Part shown: positions 10,859 to 21,300 of the stretch, one piece after another
How positions within the stretch are numbered: position 1 is the stretch's first letter
Layout: each line of letters begins with the position of its first letter
NCBI RefSeq assembly: GCF_014851395.1
Contig: NW_024040928.1
Location: 11,396,443 to 11,460,442, forward strand
Direction of reading: 5' to 3'
From: Micropterus salmoides
Lineage: Eukaryota > Chordata > Actinopteri > Centrarchiformes > Centrarchidae
Length of the DNA: 64,000 nt
Notes under the pieces: model-generated
Seen by the model: the letters and a program-made list of their open reading frames with translations, nothing else
Told to the model about the DNA's origin: nothing
The model's database searches: none
Made by a program: the position numbers and the translations under genes

Positions 10859-13800
10859 ATGAGTAGTCAAGGTCCAGCTGTAGATAAAGGAATGAACACA
10901 GTCCTTGGCTGTCAGGAGAGCTACGCCTGTGGTGGTTCAGATGAGGCTGCATTTGAATGCGATGAATGTGGCAGCTTGCAGTGTGCCCGCTGTGAACTGG
11001 AGCTCCATCGCCAGGATAGGATGAGGAATCACGACCGAGTTCGGATTGCACCGGGCCACGTTCCTTTCTGTGACTCGTGCAAAGGTGACAGCAGCTGCTC
11101 TATCAATGGTGGACGACTCAGAGCAGTGGTGCGCTGCCAGGGGTGTAAGATCAACCTGTGTTTGGACTGCCAGAAACGCACCCACAGTGGAGTCAACAAG
11201 AAGAAGCACCCGCTGACACCGTACCCCCCTGCCAAAGCTGCCCAGGATAACAGCGTGACTGCAGGGGAGTCAGAGATGGAGATGCTGAAAGCTGAGCTGG
11301 ACAAGGTGTGCAGCTTCCTTCTGGTGGATGAGAGGGAGGAGATGAAGGTAAATGCTCAAGAGCAGGTTTTAATCTTTTTGATGTCACCTCAATAATGTGA
11401 TGTTTTGACGATGGAGCCGATCTTGTGTGGATTCTCAGGTGAAGAATGAGGAGGACTTTGTGTGCAGACTGGGCTGCAGGCCAGATGAGCTCCTCAAGGT
11501 GGTGTCCATCTTTGGAAACACCGGGGAGGGAAAGTCCCACACCCTGAACCATACATTTTTCCTTGGACGAGAAGTGTTCAAGACCTCACCCACCCAAGAG
11601 TCCTGCACCGTGGGTGTGTGGGCAGCCATGGACCCTGTGCATCGGGTGGTAGTCATCGACACAGAAGGACTTCTTGGGGCTGGTATGGCACAAATGATGG
11701 ATCTGCTTAGTATCATAAATACATAGGGGCTGTTTTTCTCATTTAACAGGCATTCACTCCTTTGTTTTCATTCATCAGGAGCCAATCAGGGTCAGCGAAC
11801 CCGGCTGCTCCTCAAAGTCCTGGCTATCTCTGATGTGGTAATCTACCGAACCCATGCTGACCGTCTCCACGACGATCTCTTCAAGTTCCTTGGCGACGCA
11901 TCAGATGCCTACCTGAAACATTTCACCAGGGAGCTGAAAGCGACTACCACCCGCTGTGGTCTGGACGTCCCGTTGTCCACTCTGGGTCCTGCGGTAATCA
12001 TCTTCCATGAGACCGTCCACACCAAGCTGCTAGGATCCGGTACATGAAATAAGTCACCCTCTTTTTTTTATTATTTCACCCGTACTTTGTAGGAATTTAA
12101 TCAGCAAGACTGGCGTAAGATTGTTTAAAGATGGTTATTTTCTCTGTCCGTCACTCTGTCTCTGACCCAAATTCTAGACAAACCTTCTGAATCGGCCGAG
12201 CGTCTTCTCCAGGAGCGTTTCAGGAAGCTGGGTCTGTTTCCAGAAGCATTCAGCTCCATCCAGTACCGTGGAACTCGGACCTACAACCCTCCCACGGACT
12301 TCAGCGGTCTTTTGCGCAGCCTGGAGCAACAGCTGGACAACAACACCACCCGCTCGCCCCGTTCTGCCAGCGTCATCTACAAGGCTCTGCAGGTGGTGCT
12401 GCTTGATTGTATGAAGAATTGGTATCATATACACAAAACGTGCTTCTGGGCATTTTGTAATTTGATGTAGACAGGACACCTTTGCGTGTGTACTCTATGA
12501 AAGTGTTAATGTGCCAGTTTGGCCGAATTACATAAGAAATTACATACAGCGAGCGTTATTGACTCTTCCTGTCCCTCCATCTTCTCCTGGCTCCATCCTT
12601 CAGGCCCTGAGCGAGAGCTTCAGTGGCGAGATTCCAGATGAGCACATGACCAGTAACTCATTCTTTCCAGATGAGTACTTTACCTGCTCTAGCCTCTGCC
12701 TCAGCTGTGGGTAAGTCTCTCTCTCTCATTCCTCACTCTTTCAGTAACAAAAAGTAGAAATTACAATCAGTGAGACCACAAAAAGAATATGATAGAAAAG
12801 TCATATAACATTCTCAGATGTCACAGCAGCGTTATGAAGGAGCTTCTCACAGTATACTACTGGGCTGTGCACATTTAACTTGCATTTGTAATTTCCCACT
12901 GCTGTATCTTTAAATAAGAACATTGTAAATAGTATAATTAATTAATTAATGATTAAGTAATGCAATAGTATTTTTTTAATTATGATCCATAATGTTGGTT
13001 AACAGTCACCCTCAAAGATTCAACGTAGGTATACCCCTTAAATATTTGCAAACAAATTCTGGCCTTTTCCTCTTACTTGGTGTCCTCACGCTCTCAGTTC
13101 AGGCTGTAAGAGAAGCATGAATCACCTGAAGGAAGGACTCGACCACGAAGCCAAACATCGCTGCCGCTACTCCGCTCAGTATGACAACCGCATCTACACT
13201 TGCAAGGCAAGTACAAACCCGAAATGCCACCCGCGCTGTGTTTTGAATTAGGTGTGTGTGACGAGGTTCTGAGTGTCTGTGCTGAACTTCTCAGGAGTGC
13301 TATGAGGGAGGGAAGGAGGTAATAGTGGTTCCTAAAACGACAGCCTCATCTGACTCACCGTGGTTTGGTCTGGCCATCTACGCTTGGTCTGGGTGAGTCC
13401 AGCTTCCTTGCAAGCATACTGGGATCAACCCACATGTTAAATTAGAACATTTGCCCGTTCACAGAAAGTGCAACGCCAAATGTCTTGCAGACGGAGAAGC
13501 AACATAATCTGTCCCCTTGAATCCAGAACTGAGATATTGTTTTGTCTCCATACAGGTATGTAATCGAGTGCCCCAACTGTGCAGTGATCTACAGAAGCAG
13601 GCAGTACTGGTATGGAAACCAGGACCCAGTGGAAACAGTGGTCCGAACAGAGATCCAGCACATCTGGCCGGGGGTAAGGCCACAGTGGAACAGCCTAAAT
13701 GAGATTCCGCTTAAACCAATTAAAGTGGCAGGCCAAGATTTCAAAGGTTTTAAGTCAAATGAATGTTGTCACGTCCACTGTGAGCTGCATTTGCAGCACA

Positions 13801-16391
13801 TTCTTGCAAGTTGGTTGTATGTAGATGCCCAGGAAACTAATGTAAAATGTTATGACCTTCTTTCATCTTCTTCATATTGATCGAAGCATACTTAGTCAAA
13901 AGTGCTGAGGATAGAAGCTTAAATGCCAAGCATAAATCATGCTGGATGTCAGCCGATAAGACCATGCTGCTGCCTAATAGCAATGAAGAGGGACAAATTA
14001 CTGTATTTCATTCAGCATGGTGGTAAGTACTGAGTGATAATAGTCAATCATACTTCTATAAACATGACTAAAATAATAATACTGTACACAACCAGTACAC
14101 AACTAATGTTAAAAAAAGATTCTCTAACAATCTGCGGGTGCATCTCAAAAGATTAGAATATTGTGGAAAATCTTGAGCACTAGAACCAGACTTAAAGACT
14201 CGGGAAACCTTTGCAGGTATTTTGAGTTATTTAGCTGATTAGGGCTCTCAGGTCGACATTTCTGTATTATAAATTCTTTATTCTAAAATTCTAATAGTTT
14301 TGAGATACTGAAGTTTTGATTTCCATGAGCTGTGAGCCATAATCATTAAGATTAAAACAAAAAATGGGGTTGAAATATTTCACTTTATGTGTAATGAATC
14401 TAGAATATGTAAATATATTATTTTTTGAGATGCACCTGTATAGACACAGTATAATATGTATATACAAGAGAAGTCTATCTCTCAAACTCTGTTGACTGTT
14501 GTTCTTCATCCTCTCAGTCTGACGGTTTTTTGAAAGACAACAACAACGCTGCCCAGAGGCTGCTAGATGGAGTCAAATACATTTCTCAGTCGGTGTCCGA
14601 ACTGAGCGTCAAACCCGCCAAAGCAGTTACCTCCTGGCTTACCGATCAGATTGCTCCCACCTACTGGAAACCTAACTCCCTTATCCTGGTACGTTAATAA
14701 AAATTTCACTAAAACTAGAGGACATAGAAAGACTGACAGTAAAATTCTCAATTCAAGAAACAGAGCCATGAGTGCATGCAACTTTGTACTTGAGCTTTCC
14801 TTTCTTCTCACTCATTCCAACCCCATATCTCACTTTGATAGTCTGCCATATATGCAAATAAGGTGCTGTGGAGTCCATGTTGTCATTCATTTCCATGAAA
14901 TTCAACTTGGTACACCACTCAGAGCCTTGTTCACCTGCTAGCCTTTTTACTAAAGTTGTTTGGCCTTTGGAACGGTTTAGTTCAAGTTCAAGTTCATTTT
15001 ATTTATATAGCACGTTTTATAGCAGCCACTGACTGACCAAAGTGCTTTACAGAATTAAAAGACAATAATACCATGCATAACAGCACAGCATAGAAAAGTA
15101 CAGCAAAGTTAAGAACAGCTTTAAACAGGAGTAGCCAAAGCAGGATCAGACTCGTCAACAATAACAATAAAAAACAGAAATGCCAGTATCAGACTTAGAT
15201 AGAAAAATTTAGTTTAATGGTAGTTTCTGTAGAATCTGCTGGCAGCTCGACAATTGATAGCAATATACATAACCTTTCTAAATGAAGGTTTGATTTTCAA
15301 GAGGAACATTCATGTTTTACACAGGCCAACCAACAAGGCTCACACATACAGCAGATACCCAGGCTGTTCATCTTCAAAATCCTCAGTGTGTGTGTGTGTG
15401 TGTGTGTGTTGCAGAAATGCTTTAAATGTGGGGAAGAGTTCCAGCCCAACGACACCAAGCACCACTGTCGAGCCTGTGGAGAGGGCTTCTGCGATTCCTG
15501 CTCCTCCAAAACCCGGCCGGTCCCGGAGAGGGGCTGGGGCCTCGCACCTGTCCGAGTATGCGACGCTTGCTTCCACAACAGGGAAATCTCAACCGGTATG
15601 CAAATTAGTCCCTTATTTTGAATTAAACCATTTTCGGGCTGTCCTTAATATTTGTTTTTTATGTTATGGATGTGATTCATGTGTGCACGCCGCAGAGCTG
15701 CTGGATGCTGCCTTGGAAGAGGAGGGAAGCACCCTGATAGCCCGGAAGGTGGGGGAAGCGGTTCAGAACACTTTAGGAGCTGTAGTTGGTGCCATCGACA
15801 TACCTCTCGGTGAGCATTACATCTGTCTACGTTATCAATACAATGCAGACTGTGATTCTTACTGCTGAATCATTAATAGCTGCAAGCGTGTACGCCTGGG
15901 GCTAACTGTGAAAGTATCAGGCATGTTTGTCTTATTGTACTACTATCATATGCATTTCCGAGTTCCACCTTTTTTGTTCCGTCAACATTACGTTATCAGT
16001 TAACCTCTAGATAATCGATTAATGACATTTGTGAATCGATTCAGAATCGCACAAATCCGCATCGCGATGCATCTAAAAATCTATTATTTTCCACATCCCT
16101 AATCAGTAGACACATTGGCCACAATAACAACTGCTGCTCTCCTCTCCTCTTCATCCAGGCCTGGTGAAGGACGCAGCTCGCCCGGCCTACTGGGTCCCAG
16201 ACCAGGACATCCACTCCTGCAACGAGTGCCAGAGGGAGTTCTCCCCACGCCTCTCCATCCACCACTGCCGCGCCTGTGGCCAGGGCGTGTGTGATGAGTG
16301 CTCCCAGGAGCGCCGCGCCGTGCCCTCCCGCGGCTGGGACCACCCGGTGAGGGTCTGCAACGGCTGCAACCAGAAACCTGGGGAGCTCTAG
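10859..16391 (+). CDS. zfyve1: ZFYVE1/DFCP1, double-FYVE protein (12 coding exons)
   Basis: Exons: 10859-11347, 11439-11682, 11779-12039, 12178-12392, 12604-12710, 13098-13206, 13295-13392, 13556-13673, 14518-14688, 15415-15595, 15696-15809 and 16159-16391. Phases join without a break to give 779 aa (human 777). DFCP1 binds PI3P through tandem FYVE fingers and marks ER omegasomes where autophagosomes form. It also sits on lipid droplets. In order the protein has a Cys-rich N-terminal zinc-binding part (about 18-130), a GTPase-like domain with P-loop GNTGEGKS at 189-196 and DTEG at 237-240, and a middle Cys-rich region. It ends with FYVE1 (about 605-660, KHHCRACGEGFC) and FYVE2 (about 713-776, WVPD and HHCRACGQG). 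Oddities: intron 6 uses a GC donor, the acceptor of exon 10 follows a TG repeat, and FYVE2 has Ile where the basic motif normally has Lys or Arg. Confidence 0.96.
13207..13294 (+). other. GC-AG intron in zfyve1
   Basis: The exon ends AAG and the intron begins GCAAGT, the usual consensus for rare GC donors. The nearby GT at 13211 would shift the frame, whereas the GC donor keeps phase 0 and joins TCK to ECYEGG as the family requires. The 88-bp intron ends CTTCTCAG. Confidence 0.85.
14133..14440. mobile_element. Non-autonomous DNA transposon in zfyve1 intron 8
   Basis: Inverted ends GGTGCATCTCAAAA on the left and TTTTTTGAGATGCACC on the right enclose about 300 bp of AT-rich sequence with no coding frame. 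Internal copies of TTCTAATAGTTTTGAGATAC resemble the ends. The superfamily is not clear, because no convincing target duplication was found. Confidence 0.7.
14985..15065 (-). repeat. Dispersed retroelement-like fragment in zfyve1 intron 9
   Basis: Contains TTTATTTATATAGCACG and AAAGTGCTTTACAGAATTAA, the conserved end of a very common fish repeat. A related copy lies at 60187-60360. Strand and class are tentative. Confidence 0.55.
15386..15409 (+). repeat. (GT)12 tract at zfyve1 exon 10 acceptor
   Basis: Twelve GT units run to within five bases of the acceptor (then TTGCAG) of the 181-bp exon that encodes FYVE1. The repeat occupies the place of the normal polypyrimidine tract. Confidence 0.93.
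16005..16102. mobile_element. MITE fragment in zfyve1 intron 11
   Basis: Contains GAATCGATTCAGAATCG and CATCGCGATGCATCTAAAAA then CACATCCCT. This looks like one end of a common fish hAT-like MITE whose terminus reads AGGGGTGTGG on the other strand. Only one end is visible here. Confidence 0.45.
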
Positions 16392-17814
16392 CAGGACGAG
16401 GATGGGTCAAGGACGCCGGCCTCTGCGAAAACTGAAATGGACAACATTTTAATTAAAAGGAGTCAGTTCCCTGTCGTCTTTTTAGTGGCATTTGTCAGCT
16501 GCCACCAGAGTATCTGTGGCAGATTTAAAAAAAAGATTGGACTCCGCTGTCATCACATCACTTCAGTCCCTTGATGCTATTTCACTTTAATATGCCTATT
16601 TTTTACACTGAAAAATACCAGTCAGAGTGAGACTTGAATATCAAGAAGGTAGGAGAGATAAAACAATTTGACAGCATTTTATGAAAGGGAGTATTGTATG
16701 TGCTTGCTTACAATTCAGTTCAGGTAAATTTCCATGTACCCCTTTAAAATCTGTATTGATGCACATGAAACCCTGACCCCTGTGACAATCCCTTCCCAGT
16801 GTGACACACTAGTACTATTAGCACCTTTTAGTAGTCTGGGGATCAATGTGTAAACCATTTATTAATAGAAGTACTGACTGAACATCTTAAACTGATTCCA
16901 GGGAAGCACTTTTATTCTAAGATTGTTTCTAGTAGGAGTCGTGGAGATAACATCCAGGGCTGGCTTGATGGAAATGATGGAAAACCGTAAAAATAATCCA
17001 CCTCGGTTAATTGCTGTGCTTGTTTGAATGAATGTACAGTAGTTCTCATATGCTTCAGCTCTGTAAGATTTACCCGTCCAGTAATGGCTTCAGGAGGATT
17101 TGAACAATCACAAGCCAATGATGTACTGTAGCACAGAGATGCATTCCACCGTATATCATTACTTGGTAATAACTACTTACATAATCCCTTAATCCTTTGT
17201 GGTTGTTTGTGCATTGGAACGGGCAGACAATAATAGAACAGCCTTAAGAAAGCTGTCCACAAATTCTACATAGAATATACAAACATGGGGAAACGTTTAC
17301 TTTAATAGGGACATTTTTAAATGGCCTTGTTTTGTTTTTAAATGTCAAAAACTACCGTCCCTTAACAGGACAAATCTGATTGCAGAGGGGTGGCATTCAA
17401 CAGAAACTGCTTTTATAGAGTGGCTGGCTCACAGTGGCAATATGGGAGAGGAAAGACTTCAAAACATCTTTGAGGCTGGCCCCTCAAAACAGGAGATAAT
17501 TAGAAGAGTAATCCTTTTTTCCTTACTCTGTCGACTCAGGCTGTGTAGCTAGTTAACTAGGATGTGGAATAGAGTAACGTTTGAAGTCGCCTTTATTGTA
17601 ACAAGACTGTACACAAGATGCAGTTAGGCTTTCTGAGATCTGACTGTAGTGATGGTTAACCTGGGATTTTTTTCCCAGTAACTATCTGGGAGTGTTGGTT
17701 TGGTTATGTTGTCTACAAATAAGCTGAAATAACACTTTGACCTGACTCGGTGAACTATGTCACCGCTGTCCTCATCTCAGAGATGTTCAATGACTATGAA
17801 TATCACAAGGAACA

Positions 17815-17820
17815 AATAAA
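17815..17820 (+). terminator. Candidate zfyve1 poly(A) signal
   Basis: AATAAA about 1.4 kb after the zfyve1 stop. The 3' UTR 16392-17840 contains no other gene-like sequence. It faces the dcaf4 signal about 110 bp away. Confidence 0.55.
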
Positions 17821-17929
17821 CACCTTTATCCTCATGTATGCTCATACAGTATGTATTAAACTGCAGAAACTCAAGTCTGTGTGTGTCATTTAGGAGCAAA
17901 TACAACGCAATAGATCAGTGTTTTAGTGA

Positions 17930-17935
17930 TTTATT
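17930..17935 (-). terminator. Candidate dcaf4 poly(A) signal
   Basis: TTTATT on the plus strand is AATAAA for dcaf4, about 430 bp past its stop codon at 18366. It converges with the zfyve1 signal. Confidence 0.5.
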
Positions 17936-18365
17936 TAAATTATAAAATGTGTCGATTTATAGTAGATGTGCTGTATTGTCTTTCAAATTCAGATGGGAGG
18001 CATCCTAAATTAGTCAATCATGTCATAAGTAAGTGCACTTTTTTTGTAAAGGTTACAGAAAGCATTGTCCTAACTTGAGTAACTGTTGGACTCATATGTG
18101 GCATGCGTTTCCTGTTGGCACAAACAAGTCTGTCAAAAATAACATTCCCCTGAGATTTCACTGCAACTCTTCCGAGGTCATCTTCCCAATCAAACGTTCA
18201 GTACAACCATGTGGAAATGAACTGCATTCTTGCCAAACTTCTTCAATTATACAATACTTATGCTTTGTATATATGAATATAACCCCATTCATACGTTTGG
18301 CAAAAAAATGATGCTGTCATTGTTTGAAGAAATTATTTGTGAGAAGATAAATGTTCAGTCTTTTC

Positions 18366-21300
18366 CTAAAAGCCAGCCTGCTGCTCTCCTCCTTCCTGGT
18401 AATCTGTGTTGTACGGGAAGTAGTAAAGGTCGTGTTTGACGGCCATGAGTAGGCCCGGAAGCCCCCTGCAGCCACCCAACTTGGAGGAGAAGACAACACT
18501 CGGGATCAGGTCGTTTGCGGCCGGGTGGGGTGATGGGATAGTCCTCAGTAGGTGGCCGTCTTTTAGGCTCCATAACCTTGTGTAGCAATCCTGACCAACT
18601 GTGGAAGGAACAGAGCAGGAGGAAATGCAAAATGAAGGTTTTGTTTTTCCAATCAGAGTAGAAAAAGCACTGTGTGGAAGAAATGAGATGTCTTGGGCAG
18701 GCTTTGGTTCTCTCAAACTTCTCTCTGTATGTAATGCCTTATCATAGTGAATTTTTATCTGCAACTGTGTGATGGCTCAATCTTGAAGCTCGTGCTGATT
18801 TACACTGAGTACGTCAGAGCACAGAAGGTGTAAACCTGGTGTCTCTCATTATTATTATTATTAGATTAGATCGGTTAAACCATGAAGGTTGTGAAAACCA
18901 AATACTTTAACAGGTGTGTTCGTTCTCTCCTACCTGCCAACAAAAGCCCCTCGGGCTCATTGACGTGGATGGGGAGGTAGGCATGCTCATTGTAGTGCCC
19001 TTTGTACTCCTGCACTGGCTTTGTCACACGCACATCCCACAGCTTAATCTGCACATAAATGAAGAAAAATGCAAAGTTCAAGCAATAACAGCATCCACGT
19101 GGGTTTATATTTTTTATTATCTTCTGAAGAATCCCATTGTTTTCTCTGAATTATATACAAGCTCATGGGTTGTGTGTTGAGGGCTGTGAAGTAGAACAGA
19201 ACAACAGTTAACCACTTTGTTGGTCTTCACAGTTTGCAGTTGGACTGCAGTTTCAAATAAACAATAAACAGTGCTGTGTGTTATTCTAACCACAAAGTTT
19301 TACTAGGTTGTCAACACCATGCTTGCCCTGAAATGACAAACACATGGTAGCTGCCACATGAGCCTCCTCTCAGGACCAAAACACATTCCACATACTAGTA
19401 ACTTAGAACTTGACATTTATGACGACACCCATTGTTTTCAAGCCAATAACCTGACCTGGCCCAGCATGTCAGCAGCAAGCAGGTAGTTCTCGTCCTGCAG
19501 GACGTGTACGGAGGTGATGGCTGATTCTTGATGGAAGCGGCTGGCCTTCCAGCTTTGATCCCTGCGGCCACGCTGCCGCAGGTCAATGCTAAAGATCTCC
19601 CCCGATCGGCAGCCATTAAACAGCACAGGGACCTAGGGCAACAAAAAAAAAGGAGGTAGTGGACTTCTTTTCTTTCTTACATTGTTCTTCTACATACTAC
19701 ACTACAGCATGTTACAAGTGATATCAGAGTTGCTTTACATCACTTAAATGTAACAGATGACTCACCCTAAGGGCAAACTGCTGAGCCAAGACGTCGCTGC
19801 CAGTGCTGTACGTCTGCGTTCGTCCCGTCTCTGCATCTTTCACTATCACCCTGCGAGACAGGCCTGCCAACAAGAACACGTAATCATTTTAGATTTTTGC
19901 GTTTGTGGTTAGGAAATGTATGCACAATCGTTTAATACAGATTCTGTCAGTCACCAGCTCTCTTGTCAAGACAGTTACAGTATACTTATTTTAATTATCT
20001 ACAACAATAACCGGATACTAGGTTACAAGATGGACGTCATCACTGTGTTTGCTTTTCTGTGCAGGTAGAGTTTGAAAAACAGTTTGACGCTGCTAAACTA
20101 TAGCCAAGCCAACAATACTACGACCCGACAGAAGCCAGTGATAATGACTATCTGATTATGAATATCATGATTGATTATGAATCACAAGACAAAGGACGAT
20201 GGCTGGACAAACCAGTGCTGAAGGTCTTGTCAAACTGGGGGTTGAGACACCAAGCACAAGACCAGGCAGAGGATATCTTAAAACTACACAGCATCCCGGG
20301 CTGCTCTGAGGAGAGTGGAGGGCAGAGGAGAGAGGAGAAATGTTAAAATGGGGACATAAACAAACAAATCTTGCAAAGTAACTGCAATCTACCTTTAAGA
20401 ACGATCAAATATGGGAGGGTAATGTGAACTTCTTAAATTGTGTGAGAAACCTGAGGAGATTTTATTCAATACAACCTGGGTTGGAGTTGCTGAAGAGGGA
20501 AGCAGGAAGTAAACTGACGCAGCCAGGTGTGTCTGCCACTCCTACCAGACACAGTCTGACAGTCGGCTTAGTCAAGGTAAATGCAGGCAGTGTCCAAGCA
20601 GCACTTGAGTTTTAAGACATGTAGACTGACCAAGAGCTCTATGAAAGCTTAAAAAGGATACAAGACGTGGGAGTCTGGGTAGTTGACTGAGGCCCAGCAG
20701 ATGGAATTCACCTGAAACACATTTAGCCAGAGCAGAGCTGTCACAAGCATTTCTTACATTTTAATGTTTACTGATGTACAATGGGCTTTGAAGGGGATTC
20801 AAGGGGTATCTGACACCTCTAGCTTATGAGATTCATCTAAATATTTAATGTTCAAAAGAGGCATAATAAACCAAAGGTGTCCTTTAAACCGTTTGCTCCT
20901 GTGAAACGCTCCCACCTTGCGGTTGGTGAAATAGAGGTTGTCGCACATTTCCACAGAAAGCGATCCCCGGCTGCTGCTGCTGAAGTTCATGATGCCGTAC
21001 TTGCAGCCTCCGTGCGAGACATCGTTGACTGTGAACACTCGCTCGCATGCCGAGTCCCCCTGACAGAGACGAGGAAGAAGAGGGAGGGTTGAGTTTAAAG
21101 ATGATACACCAGCAAGTACGCTAGGAAAAATGATTTCACAGAACAGTGCGTCTATTACAACTGCTCACCACTATGAGCCTGAAGTTGTCAGTATTGGGGT
21201 TGCTGTTGTCCGTGCTCTGGATCTCTAGTTTGTGGCGTCTCATCCCACTGACCTTCACCTCATGGACCAGCCTGGAGACACACAGTAACCATGGTTACAC

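Noticed and set aside
13207..13211. Ordinary GT donor at 13211 for zfyve1 exon 6
   Set aside because: It would add four bases and destroy the frame into the next conserved exon; the GC donor fits both frame and consensus.
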